A stretch of DNA of 39,294 nt from Gnetum montanum (lineage: Eukaryota; Streptophyta; Gnetopsida; Gnetales; Gnetaceae), in assembly GCA_015680685.1 (NCBI GenBank), contig MNCI01003605.1:113417-152710 (forward strand), given 5' to 3'. Below, piece by piece: positions 23,558 through 33,560 of this stretch (its first letter is position 1; each line of letters begins with the position of its first letter). The notes under the pieces are model-generated. The model did no database searches. It saw only the letters and a program-made list of their open reading frames with translations, and was not told where the DNA came from. The position numbers were made by a program, and so were the translations under genes.

Positions 23558-23998
23558 TTACGCTTCATCACGCACGGCAGCGTGATGAGCGTAATAGGCT
23601 CCGAGACAGCTAAAGGCGAATTTTTTCAAGGAAAAGTTTACGCTCTATCACGCATGGTAGCGTGATGAGCGTAATAAGCTCCAAAACAGTTGAAGGCAAA
23701 ATCCAGAGAGGCACAACGAGTTGGCACTTTTTCTTGCGGCGCATACATAAGTGGCCTTTACGCTCGTTACGCGGCGGTGCGTACCAGTGCGTGGGTCATG
23801 ATTCAAGTTGCACGCTCCTTACCCTCCACCACGCGCCGCTGTGTGGTAAGCGTAAGTTATGCATTATTTACACTTTATCACATGCAGTTGTGTGATGAAC
23901 GTAAGTTATACTTTGTTTACGCTTCACCATGCACGGCTACGTAGTGAGCGTACGTTACATTTACGCTTTGCCACGCACAGCTGCGTGGTGAGCGTAAA
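23558..23998 (+). repeat. Array of related hairpins in the LTR U3
   Basis: Six clear inverted repeats of about 36-39 nt lie at 23,558-23,594, 23,638-23,674, 23,819-23,855, 23,868-23,904, 23,917-23,952 and 23,960-23,998. A degenerate one lies near 23,758-23,795. Each has a left arm beginning TTAC(G/A)CT and a right arm ending GCGTAA or similar, with a 4-7 nt loop. The left arm usually carries one extra base. Arm sequences differ between units, yet several paired positions change together. The first two lie in an 80-bp tandem duplication. Confidence 0.8.
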
Positions 23999-23999
23999 A

Positions 24000-24772
24000 N
24001 NNNNNNNNNNNNNNNNNNNNNNNNNNNNNNNNNNNNNNNNNNNNNNNNNNNNNNNNNNNNNNNNNNNNNNNNNNNNNNNNNNNNNNNNNNNNNNNNNNNN
24101 NNNNNNNNNNNNNNNNNNNNNNNNNNNNNNNNNNNNNNNNNNNNNNNNNNNNNNNNNNNNNNNNNNNNNNNNNNNNNNNNNNNNNNNNNNNNNNNNNNNN
24201 NNNNNNNNNNNNNNNNNNNNNNNNNNNNNNNNNNNNNNNNNNNNNNNNNNNNNNNNNNNNNNNNNNNNNNNNNNNNNNNNNNNNNNNNNNNNNNNNNNNN
24301 NNNNNNNNNNNNNNNNNNNNNNNNNNNNNNNNNNNNNNNNNNNNNNNNNNNNNNNNNNNNNNNNNNNNNNNNNNNNNNNNNNNNNNNNNNNNNNNNNNNN
24401 NNNNNNNNNNNNNNNNNNNNNNNNNNNNNNNNNNNNNNNNNNNNNNNNNNNNNNNNNNNNNNNNNNNNNNNNNNNNNNNNNNNNNNNNNNNNNNNNNNNN
24501 NNNNNNNNNNNNNNNNNNNNNNNNNNNNNNNNNNNNNNNNNNNNNNNNNNNNNNNNNNNNNNNNNNNNNNNNNNNNNNNNNNNNNNNNNNNNNNNNNNNN
24601 NNNNNNNNNNNNNNNNNNNNNNNNNNNNNNNNNNNNNNNNNNNNNNNNNNNNNNNNNNNNNNNNNNNNNNNNNNNNNNNNNNNNNNNNNNNNNNNNNNNN
24701 NNNNNNNNNNNNNNNNNNNNNNNNNNNNNNNNNNNNNNNNNNNNNNNNNNNNNNNNNNNNNNNNNNNNNNNN
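24000..24772. other. Assembly gap (773 N)
   Basis: A run of N directly after the last hairpin of the U3 array. The LTR promoter, TATA box and probably more hairpin units are hidden here. Confidence 0.99.
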
Positions 24773-24923
24773 CATAAGTCCCTGTCTGATCGACAAGACC
24801 GTTCAGGGCACCGCGGATTCATTTTTCCAGCTTAGCCCTCGCGCGGATCCCTAGTTAAAGCTGTGTACATGGAATTTCGGTCGGTATTTCCAGCTGCCGA
24901 CGTTTTCCGTTGTTACAGTTTTC

Positions 24924-24941
24924 TGGCGCTAGAAGTAGGGC
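24924..24941 (+). other. Candidate primer binding site
   Basis: TGGCGCTAGAAGTAGGGC lies six bases after the inferred LTR end ...TTACA. Starting with TGGCGC suits complementarity to a tRNA 3' CCA end. I cannot assign the tRNA. Confidence 0.5.
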
Positions 24942-25163
24942 CTTCAGGCTCCGATCTGAATAGTCCAGGTAACCCTGTTTAGAGATCTATACCCTAGGCC
25001 GTAGACGTAATACCTCTAGGGAGGTCTAAGGTCAATCGTGTGGTGTAGATCGGTCGCAAAGATGATTTCTTTGAAATCCGGCAGGGTAGAAAGCCTTCTG
25101 TGTTGTCTGTCAACCTTTCTTTCATTCAGATTCGACTTTCAGTCACTTTTTCATCGTTGATCC
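24942..25163 (+). other. Untranslated leader of the young element
   Basis: About 220 bp between PBS and gag ATG. No ORF or clear structure recognised. Confidence 0.5.
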
Positions 25164-28106
25164 ATGGATTCTTACTATTCAAACACAACAGCCACAACTA
25201 CCATGACCACTGTCGATCCGGGTGTCGCGCCCGTGAACCCGACGGTGACCGTAGGGCCAGCCCCCGATGCAACCGGTCCTCAGGGACCCTTGCGCCGTTC
25301 ATTAAGGCTTCAGGGAAAAGATCCTATCTTCACGGTCATAACCCCTGAAGACTACAACTTCATTTGAATCAAGATCCAAGCAAGGTTGGCTCTCAGCCGA
25401 GCCGAGCTTAAGGCAAAACGAAACTTTGAGGCGCTCCATCGAGGGGGTTACGATTTCAAGCCAACGGCCTACGATATAATCCCCTTAACCAAGCACCAAA
25501 ACGAGCTCATCTCCCGGCTGATCATGGCCAGAGGCCAGGCTTCACAACCTGTGGCGGAACCCCAGCGGGAGGAAGAGGCGGAGGACGAATTCGCGGCCAT
25601 GTCGGAAAATTCATTCCATACTCTACCCCTCCACAAACAAGAAGATCCGTTGTTTCCTTTTGACGGAGAGGCAGCCTCTCTTAACCCAGCTGCAACCGCG
25701 CAGGCACAACTTTCTGGCCTCCCGCTAGCCCAGACGCAGCTGTCTGGGTGGCAAACACAACCACTGCGCCATGACGCAGGGGCGGGTCCGTCCCACCACG
25801 TACTCGGCATCCCGGTGGTGATCCCGGCGACCACTGCGCCTCAGTTCATCCCTCAGGTACAGCCTCACACTGTATCAACAACTCGCTCAGCGCAAAGGTT
25901 GCTGCCCCCGCCGACTTAGCAACAGACTGTGACCATACCACAACAACCCTTTGTTCAATACCCTGCAACAAGTCAGTGGACCAACCCTGCTGTGCAACAA
26001 TATCCGTCTGCGTTTTACCATCCCCAACCCCCGCCAGCACCAGCGGTGCAATTTTCACAGGTGCTTCCTCGCTACACTTATCATTATGCCCCACAGCAAG
26101 CAATAGTTAACCCCGCGTCCCAAACCGGTGGGTGGGGGCCTTCGCAGGTCTCCCAGCCTGCACGAACCCTTGCTCCACCAGCAGGTAACCAACCACCTCC
26201 TGTGCTTCAGTTCCCCGGAGCTGTTCACCCAGTCCAACCTCCTACTCCTATGCCTGCTGCACAGACGCCTCCCTTAACAGGTCTGGAGCAAGCGTTCCAG
26301 CTTATCCAGACGCTTACTGAGGAGGTGCGACGCCTCAAGACTGCTGGATCTAACACCATTTAGATTACGGATTTCTATCAAGATGATCCGATTAATCCAG
26401 CGGTCCCCGTGTTGTCGTTGCCTCCAGGGATGTCCCTCCCACATTTTACGAAGTATAATGGGGAGGGGGACCCCAACACGCACTTGGCCACTTTTAGATC
26501 CTAATCTTTGTTGCTGCAACAATGGCCGCATACTTTGGTCAGAGTCTTTGCGATGTCGTTAACAGGGAAGGCTTTAGACTGGTACCGAGCTCTCCCACAC
26601 TCTTCCATTTCAACCTTGGAAGAGCTGCTGACCCAATTTGTGACCCGATTCAGATACAACGTGAAGCCAGAAATCACATTGGAGCAGCTTATGGGGGTGA
26701 AACAGGACCCGCTCGAGCCAGTCCAAAAGTTCATACAGCGTTGGAATGCTACCTTGAATGAGATCCCTGACCCGATCGCGAACTCCTACCTATTGGCCAT
26801 ATTCAAGGGAGTAGTCAATGACTTTATCAAGTCCAAGCTGTATTATCTTTCCCCTGGAGACATACGTCAAGCCTTTGCCCAGGTCCGGAGCATCCAAGAT
26901 GCTGCGGAGGCTAGCAAAGACCCGGCGTACATCGCTTACAAGAACACGCACAACAAGGCTAAGGACAAAGGTAAGGCAGCGACCACTACTGTAGCGGCAT
27001 TGACTGAGAATTCCAAGAACAAAAACAAGAAAGCTCCAGTAACAACACCGCCTGAGGCCACGGCTGGTGCCGGCACCAGCCAAACCACGGCTGCCCCTGA
27101 ACAGGCCCCCCAGCCAAAGCTGAATTTTGAGCGTAAAGACCGCTCAAAATACGCGGCTCTACCAGTGAAACATTCCGAACTGCTAAAACAACTGTTGGCG
27201 GCAGAACACATCCAACCTAAGAAAGTGTCCGAGCAGGCCTTGCAGCATCACAGACGTAACTGTGAATTGCTGAAGGACCCCTCTCTAGCTCTGCCTAACG
27301 AACCGGCAGTTCCGAGATCTTTCAGGCTGGACTGTTTCTATGACTACCACCAGATGTGTGGTTACAACACGGATTACTGCTGGGCGTTGAAAGATGATAT
27401 TCAACGCATGATGGACGAAGGTCATCTGAAACTAGACAGCAGTAACCCCACGCGTCCAGAAAACCAGACATTACATGTATATAAGGATCCGTTAAACGCA
27501 AATTACGATCCTTTTACAATCACTGTGGTAAGTACGGACGGTGAGCGTAAAGGGCCACCAAAACAACCTTTTGTTTTGCGTGTGCCCACCAGCTCACAAA
27601 GGGGGGCAACTACTTCTTCGGCAGCAGGTGGGGTCTCACGGCCACCGTTCATTATACGGGCGCCTTCTCAGGTACGGCCTCAGTCACATGCTACTGCCCA
27701 AGCCGCAGCTTCGTCTGCACCCACACCGAGAGCTCCCTTCATCATTAGGGTGCCCCGACCACAGGCTGCTCCTCTCACGCAGGGGCAGACCTCCAATCAG
27801 CACCATCAGGCATCGCCTCCTAATTGGAAGGAGGAAAGCACTGAAGCTAATGCGACAAAAGACAGCTCTACACTCGGCTTCCCGAAGCCTAGGCCCCTGG
27901 CCTCTGTGCCCATGACCATGCCCCAGAAGCATGCCACAGGCACAAGAATGCAGTCACCTTTTTCTGGTAGGAATACGAACAACCCCTCTTCTGATACCGC
28001 CCCGCCTCAAGAGATCCGTCTCTTGGGCCGGATGGAGGAGAGTAAAGGGGATAAACCAACCTGCCGGGAGAAGGACCTCCTCGATGCGTTCACGCAGGTT
28101 AAATAA
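25164..28106 (+). pseudogene. gag: gag of the young element (Tat lineage), four internal stops
   Basis: Start chosen at ATG 25,164 (MDSYYSN), the first ATG of a frame that stays recognisable to 28,106. The N-terminal third has LRRSLRLQGKDP and then a Pro/Gln-rich segment. The retrotransposon gag capsid domain lies at about 26,430-26,930 (LPHFTKYNGEGDP, ALDWYRALP, FVTRFRYN, FIQRWNA). A Tat-type Cys/His motif follows near 27,335-27,400 (CFYDYHQMCGYNTDYC), with Tyr where the family usually has His. A Pro/Ser/Thr-rich tail carries three PF-(I/V)-(I/L)-R repeats. Stops are TGA 25,365, TAG 25,917, TAG 26,361 and TAA 26,502; the TAA at 28,104 may also be secondary, since protease continues in the same frame. 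It forms the virus-like particle in functional relatives. Confidence 0.8.
27567..27755 (+). repeat. Three PF(I/V)(I/L)R(V/A)P repeats in the gag tail
   Basis: QPFVLRVP (about 27,564-27,587), PPFIIRAP (about 27,642-27,665) and APFIIRVP (about 27,732-27,755) sit in low-complexity Pro/Ser/Ala/Gln linkers. They could be short linear docking motifs. I know no assigned function. Confidence 0.6.
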
Positions 28107-28964
28107 GCTCTCAAGCAAAAGAACACGACATTGAGCTTGTATGACCTCTTGATGACTTCTTGAAAACACCGCGAGGCTATGGTACGCATGCTGACGTCCA
28201 TACCAGTGGATGCCAGCCTTCCAGCGGAAGAGGAAGCAAGACACGCTATCATGTTTCCTTCTGAAGCTGAATAACCCAAGCCCACCTCATTGACCTTCCT
28301 GGACGAGTCTGTTAAAGATGATCCAGAAAAGGGTCAAGTGACAACGGAGCCGATGTTCATCACCATTCGGGTTGGCTAGTACCGGATATGGAGGGTGCAT
28401 GTGGATGATGGCGTGGCTGCTAATGTCGTTCCCTATTCCATCGTGGATAGGCTAGGTTTGGTCGACCAAATCACTCCCACGACGACGACCTGCGTAAAGT
28501 CATTCAATGGAGCACGGGTTCAAGTCAAGGGGATGGTGCGAATCGAGTTTGTGGCGAGGAATCAATTCCCCACGGAGGCCACATTCCTAGTCGTCGAGGA
28601 GATGCCCGGCTTCAACTTGATCTTAGGGAGGTCGTGGTTAGCTCAGCTGAGGGCGGTCTCTTCGCCTATCCATCAGGAGATACACCTGCCTTACGCTGGG
28701 GGGGAGGTTATCATACGCGGCGACGAGATCACTCTCAGGACCGTTAGTAACATTGAGGAACAGCGGGGTTCAGAGATCGAAACGGCTGATGATCAGCCTT
28801 CTCTCCAAGTCCCTGAACAGAACAATGATAATGCTGACGGTTCAGCCTGGGCTGACTTGCCATTTTCGGATGACAGCGTAGAGGAGTCAAACTGTAACCC
28901 TCCTCGCCCTTATGCGGCAGTTAACATAAAAGCTGCTAAAAGGCAGTTGCGTACTGACGGCTGA
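28107..28964 (+). pseudogene. retropepsin region of the young element
   Basis: It continues the gag frame. The linker has LSLYDLLM, then FITIRVG, then the active-site block VDDGVAANVVP near 28,404-28,436. The C-terminal motif is FNLILGRSWL (28,611-28,640), equivalent to GRPWL. Related Tat elements have I-D-N-G-S-A-L-N at the active site, so D-D-G is a substitution next to the catalytic Asp. Stops at 28,104 (TAA), 28,161 (TGA), 28,272 (TAA) and 28,377 (TAG) break the linker. The open part is 28,395-28,964, with an acidic Ser-rich tail. It is followed by the 5.1-kb antisense insertion rather than by RT. Confidence 0.75.
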
Positions 28965-29121
28965 ACGAAGCTCTCTAGCGCGCGCTCATGTAAGTTAGCA
29001 ACCAATCGTTTCCTTTATTTGTGTGTGCTTTTACGCAGTATTTGCCTTCTGTGTTTACGCTTTGCATTTTTGGTCTTTGCATGTGTCTAGGTTACATTTA
29101 CTTTGAACTTTTACGCTCATT

Positions 29122-29458
29122 GGCCCACAACGGCCTTAAACTAGTTCGCTAAATCGCACTTTACGCATTGGCCCGCAACGGCCTTAAACTAGTTTTCCAT
29201 TTACTTACAATTTACGCACCGGCCCGCAACGGCCTTAAACTAGTTCGCTAAATTACAATTCACGCATTGGCCCGCAACGGCCTTAAACTAAGTCATTCTA
29301 TTTTATAATTTTCCCATCGGCCCGCAATGGCTTTAAACTAGTCATTCGAACTTTTACACTCTTGGCCCGCAACGGCCCTAAACTAGTACCTACTTCGCCA
29401 TTTACGCATTGTTTCGTAATCCATTCACGCTTTCGGCCTGCAATGGCCTTAAACTAAG
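29122..29458 (+). repeat. Tandem array 1: seven units of about 45-71 bp
   Basis: Units start at 29,122, 29,170, 29,221, 29,269, 29,319, 29,364 and 29,435. Each contains GGCCCGCAACGGCCTTAAAC or a close variant, followed by TAGT or TAAG and an AT-rich linker that often contains TTTACGCA. GGCC-N6-GGCC can form a small hairpin. The array lies between the sense protease end (28,964) and the antisense gene stop (29,559), so it separates convergent coding units and may hold both 3' ends. The rest of 28,965-29,558 shows no gene. Confidence 0.85.
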
Positions 29459-29558
29459 GAAAAAATAACAAAAAATATGACAGATAGCTGATAGTCAATC
29501 AAAATTTATAACGTGTTTGTCTTTCAAAACATTTGTGACATGATGCCAGAAAACAAAA

Positions 29559-29792
29559 TCACGCATGACCCATACTGCCACTATCACCCGTGTCCTTCAA
29601 CTCTAAGTCCAAACCCATAAGGTCGTCCTCCAGTGGGCCATCGTTTCCGGGGAGTATCCCTCCTGGAAAGATTGTCTCTTCTTCTAATGCTGGCTCCACA
29701 GGAGGACGCTCTTCGTCGTGGTGTTCCACCTCTGCTTCCATAGTTTCCTCCTTCAGCCCCTCAGCTGGCGGACGTTCTCCACCTTCTGGTAT
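29559..29792 (-). CDS. Antisense gene exon 8 (stop codon)
   Basis: Acceptor ATGTTTCAG|ATA, phase 0. 77 codons then a stop at 29,561-29,559. It is strongly acidic (KEETMEAEVEHHDEE and LEDDLMGLDLELKD). The downstream 3' flank enters tandem array 1; I see no canonical AATAAA before it. Confidence 0.7.
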   Translation of the reverse strand: MPEGGERPPAEGLKEETMEAEVEHHDEERPPVEPALEEETIFPGGILPGNDGPLEDDLMGLDLELKDTGDSGSMGHA

Positions 29793-29871
29793 CTGAAACA
29801 TAATAGCATAAAAATTAGAGCAGGCAACATTATGTCTGGAAACGCGCTGGCTAAGCCATATGTAAACTTAC

Positions 29872-30689
29872 CCGAGATGACCCAGCTTTAGCAGCAAAGG
29901 GAAGCTTATCTAGACCAGCCCACAAACGCTTCATGATTTTGTCCTCTGTTAGGTCTTGCCACGCATCCTCGCCCAAAGCCATCCTTGCTTTTACCTTTCC
30001 TTTCTCCACGCTGCTCCAAGCGGGAGGATCTGGGTAGAAGGTAGGGATTGAAGTTTGATTCCCAGGAAAGACCATTGCTCTCTCTGGAGAGGCAGTGACG
30101 GTCACCTGTTCTTCAAACCTCTTGAAGGCCTCAGACGCTCCGATGGTGTCCACAAAGACCTCCAGGGAACGTGCTTTAATAGCAGACTTGCGGTAGCGCT
30201 TCCTGTAGGCGGTGCTTTCCCTTTTGTACACGTGCTTGTGGTCCTTCTCCTTCTGCCCCCATTCCTGAACACCCGCGCAGTAGTCCCTCCAGTCTTGGCT
30301 CTTCTGAGCAAGGAGCTCTATTTGCATCCTTTGCTCGACTAACGCTCGGCTGGTCTGTACGCTATTCCTGATCGCTGTCCAATAACGGGAGTGATCAATC
30401 ATAGCAGTACGCCAGTCTTCGTCACCTGTCACTCGAGCCTGTAGGAACTCGTAGCGCACCCTCACATCCTCGACTTCCTTAGTCAAGGACTCGACCCTCT
30501 GTTCTGACCGCTGCAGTTTTTTCCATAGGTCTTTGTTGATATTCCTGCTTTCCCACGCGGAGCGTGTCGAGCGTAATGCGCATTTACGCATTTCTTCATA
30601 AATGTAGCGTGGCACGACCGCCCCATCAGATGGAGGCTCTGCTGTGTCTAGGTCAATCGGCTCCACGGGGTCCCATCGGAGGTGAGCTC
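29872..30689 (-). CDS. Antisense gene exon 7 (coiled-coil-like, intact)
   Basis: Acceptor TTTTCTGTCAG|GA and donor CGG|GTAAGT (phase 0). 273 codons are open without a stop. After an acidic start (PVEPIDLDTAEPP) comes a long heptad-like stretch (DLWKKLQRSEQRVESLTKEV and following), then many charged and aromatic residues, including YRKRYRKSAIKAR. It probably forms a coiled coil and may mediate self-association. Confidence 0.75.
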
Positions 30690-30763
30690 CTGACAGAAAA
30701 CAAACATCAGGACAGATGACATATTATAAGCAATACATTACGCAGTTACTTTCACTAACTTAC

Positions 30764-30892
30764 CAACACCAGGGTCGATGCGTTCGAGATGCTCGATCAT
30801 GTCGTTAATCACGCCTTCCATGAAGGCAAACTTATCGGGGAGGTCTCTCCACATCGTGTTCACAGCAGCAGACGTCGAGACATCTCCTTCTC
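30764..30892 (-). CDS. Antisense gene exon 6
   Basis: Acceptor GTTATAG|GA and donor GTTG|GTAAGT, phase 1 on both sides, 43 codons including the shared one. It encodes a helical segment with NTMWRDLPDKFAFME and MIEHLERIDPG. Confidence 0.7.
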
Positions 30893-30967
30893 CTATAACA
30901 TACTCGGTTAGATACCTATTTACAGATTCTTACAAAAACTGTAAAAACAAAAACATACGCTCATTAC

Positions 30968-31237
30968 CTCTGCCGGTGACAGTAGCAACGTCATCGACAT
31001 CTTCTGTACTTTTCTCTACTTCACGCACTGGGGTCTATGCGTCTCTAGCTCCAGTAGCAGGGGCCTCCTCCCCGGTCTGTACGCGACTCCCACTAGCAGC
31101 TGGAGCCGCCTTACGCGACGAAGGCTGCGTACGACATGTGCTAACAGCCGGGGCCTCTGCTTCCAAAATTGAGGCCCCTTCCCCACGCTTTAACACCATT
31201 TCCCCTGTCTCAGGGATTAATCGACTTGTCGTTTTTG
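30968..31237 (-). CDS. Antisense gene exon 5, one in-frame TAG
   Basis: Acceptor AAACAG|CA at 31,238/31,237 and donor AGAG|GTAATG, both phase 1. It encodes a low-complexity Ala/Pro/Ser/Glu-rich linker. TAG at 31,037-31,035 is in frame within DA-stop-TP, most simply from CAG. Confidence 0.65.
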
Positions 31238-31315
31238 CTGTTTACGTCCTCATATGTTAGAAACACAATTCCACTAGTCAAAGTTAAACATTGCGTATAC
31301 AGGCTTTACACTTAC

Positions 31316-32356
31316 CGGGCGGAGGCTTAGTCCACTGCACCTTGAGCCCAACGGTGTGACCTCCCTCGCCTCCAGGGGCCTCAGCCACACGGAGCCTCTT
31401 CCGCCGAGCTGCAGGCTCCACGATTTCCTCTGCCAAGCGTTTACCCCGTGAGGCATCGCCGATGTAGGTGGGCATTATCCCGCCTACACTATCGAGGCCT
31501 CGGACTCGGGGTGCCGTCATGCCTTTGGTCATCACGGACATTGATTCTCCGATCCCTTCCGGTGGGTCCTGCCCACGGGTAGTACTGAGGATGTGGGCGA
31601 TCCAGGGTTTGGACAATTGATCTCGGTCTTGTTGTACCCAGACCCCATTCTTCTGAACGACCAGAAACTCAGCAAACCGCTGGAGGGCAGCGATGAAAAA
31701 GGCATGATGCACGTTGAAGTGAGACTCAAGCTTCTCGCGAAGCTTGACCATCTCGCTCCGCAAACCCTTGGCGAGATAACTTCCCCAGTCAAATCGGGTT
31801 CCCTCCTCCAGCACCTCCCGCATAATACGCGTCTGTTCCACTGAAAAGAACCGCGCTTGCGAGAGGGTTTTGGGGAAGGTACGGGCCCGAAAAAGGGGAT
31901 ACAGCGTTTTGGCGGTCGCCAGCTCGAACTGCTCGCAGGGGAATCCCTTGATATCCTTAGGGATTCTGGCCCACTCCTGAAGAAGTGCCTCCACTTTGAC
32001 GCCCCTCTGGGCCTTCACGTTTACGGGAAGGCCGCTGGAGGGGACGCCAAACAGGTCTGAGAAGAGCTGGGCGTTGATGTCGAAGTTCACACGCACGTTA
32101 TGCACGCGCGTGCTGAAACGGTCGGCCTTCGCATTGAAGGAGTTGACCAGGCCGATCATCTCGTTGGCGGGAACGTTAGGAGTGGCGGCTAGGAAAAGGT
32201 GCATTAGCCCTGCGGTCTGGATGTTGGTGACCACCGCCGCTGGGGCCGCCGAGTGGCTAAGCCAACGCTGTGCCTCTTTGATGTCCCCATAACGAAAGAG
32301 GACATCTCTCGCCTCGTGGCCGGAAATTGTTAGGGTAATCTCCCGAGATTCCCCGA
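31316..32356 (-). CDS. Antisense gene exon 4 (347 codons, intact)
   Basis: Acceptor CTTATAG|TC, donor CCCG|GTAAGT, phase 1 at both ends. Open throughout. It begins VGESREITLTISGHEA and has a mixed alpha-type region with AGLMHLFLAATPNVP, then VNFDINAQLFSDLFGVPSS, then a Lys/Glu-rich helix (MVKLREKLESHF). Near the end the basic cluster RGKRL...ARRKRLRV could be a nuclear localisation signal. No catalytic motif is recognised. It is the best evidence that this strand is coding. Confidence 0.75.
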
Positions 32357-32445
32357 CTATAAGCCAAAGATGCAAGCCAAACGTTATCACCATAGTCATA
32401 GCTCAGAATTACGCAAATAACACATAAAACACGCAACAATCTTAC

Positions 32446-32752
32446 CGGGGCGAAACGGCAGCAGGAATTGTGGGAGTTCTATCTCCACGTCCTCGACGCT
32501 GAGGGGCGGATCCAATGTCCAATCCTCATGCAGCCACCTGAGTTCCTTGCACTTCTTGAAGGCCTCCTCATAGCGTGTGTGGTACTCACGCATCTCGTGA
32601 CCGATTTGTCCGAGGACACCGGCTCGTACGTTATTCGTCACGGTAAATAGCGTTATCGCCATTTCGGCACAGGGTAGCGTATCACCGTCGCCGATTAGTT
32701 TGTTGTCCCAGATAAAAAACCTATACAATACAGTGTAAGTTCGATTCACGCT
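32446..32752 (-). CDS. Antisense gene exon 3
   Basis: The acceptor CTGTAG|AGC is in phase with exon 2; an alternative acceptor, TATAG|G at about 32,725, would be out of phase. It encodes FFIWDNKLIGDGD, then a helical charged stretch (MREYHTRYEEAFKKCKEL) and an acidic end (VEDVEIEL). The strong donor CCG|GTAAGA ends in phase 1. Confidence 0.65.
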
Positions 32753-32854
32753 CTACAGTTAGATCTCTCTTACTCCTTTTTACATTGGAAACAAGCATTC
32801 TAACACATAAAGACAATACAGTCATCCAGATCTGCTTATGCCTGCGTAGTATAC

Positions 32855-33287
32855 CGTTCCTTGAGGGTTCTGAAAATACGTTGACACATGACGGGCCACG
32901 AACAACATATTGTATCCGTGGTAGCAGTTGAAGTGGGTCATACCCCAGATCCAATGCAAGCTCCTCAGACCTCGAGAGCTAAGTGCTCGGTCCTCAGGAT
33001 TGCCCGTTTCAACCGCCCCGTCTGTCAGGTAGGCCAGAATCCCCTGCGAAGACCCTGGCAACAGGTGCTCCAGAACGGCACCAGTAACATCTCCGGTCAC
33101 ATGGGACCAAATGATGATGCTGAAATTACGCACCAAAAACTACAAGAATTCTAGTGCCCCCTTGCGGTACCAGATAGCCTTCCCCTGCACTCTTGTGTGC
33201 GGAGGAGGGACATTTGGGACGATGGGGTTTAACCAGCATAAAACCCCAACAACATCCAGCACAAGCAGGATGGGCTTCAGTGCGATG
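32855..33287 (-). CDS. Antisense gene exon 2, one in-frame TAG
   Basis: The acceptor is TTTCTACAG|C at 33,288/33,287 and completes an Arg codon with exon 1. Hydrophobic IALKPILLVLDVVGVL opens it, followed by a Pro-rich turn. TAG at 33,142-33,140 is in frame, and the same frame continues (FLVRNFSIIIW...), so this looks like a single CAG-to-TAG change. The proposed donor ACG|GTATAC at 32,855/32,854 is weak. An alternative end within the next 30 bases is possible before the TGA at about 32,822. Confidence 0.55.
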
Positions 33288-33560
33288 CTGTAGAAACAAG
33301 CAAGACTCATTAAAACACCTACATCTGCATGTCTAGAACTAACACAGAAATCGTAAAACGCAACCAGGCCGAAATTGCCCAAACCCTTGCAACAACGCAA
33401 GGTTTGTCACTGACAACGGCAATGAACGCAACCTCACCAAAACCCTCGCACTAAGCCGAGGTCCATAACTTGACATACACATTCGCGCAAGAGACATTCA
33501 AAAAAAAAACAAAACAAATAGACATATAGAGCAAGCGTAGGTACAAGAAGAATGGCCTAC

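Larger units (their letters stand above)
23471..24917 (+). repeat. 5' LTR of the young element (gap inside)
   Basis: It starts TGAAACAC, shared with the 3' LTR at 39,180, and probably ends ...GTTACA at 24,917, six bases before the PBS-like site. The apparent length is 1,447 bp including 773 unknown bases. The U3 part is filled with hairpin-forming repeats. The end is inferred, as the other LTR's end lies outside the window. Confidence 0.7.

Noticed and set aside
23558-23998. MITE insertions as the source of the hairpins
   Set aside because: Units are only about 38 nt, closely spaced and partly in an 80-bp tandem duplication, with no target duplications seen; local amplification is simpler.
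23859-24854. Long ORFs spanning the gap on both strands (about 290-331 codons)
   Set aside because: Most of their length is N, so they are artefacts of the assembly gap.
25469-25834. Minus-strand ORF opposite gag
   Set aside because: A shadow of the gag frame, rich in Trp, Cys and Ser as expected from complementing Pro/Gln/Ala codons.
29122-29458. CRISPR-like array
   Set aside because: Repeats are imperfect, the linkers are themselves related, and the setting is a plant retrotransposon.
29590-29796. Plus-strand Ser-rich ORF opposite exon 8
   Set aside because: It is the complement of the acidic antisense exon; it lacks family-like features and splice context.
31593-32292. Plus-strand ORFs within the antisense gene
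   Set aside because: They overlap exon 4, which is longer, in phase with its neighbours and bounded by strong splice sites.
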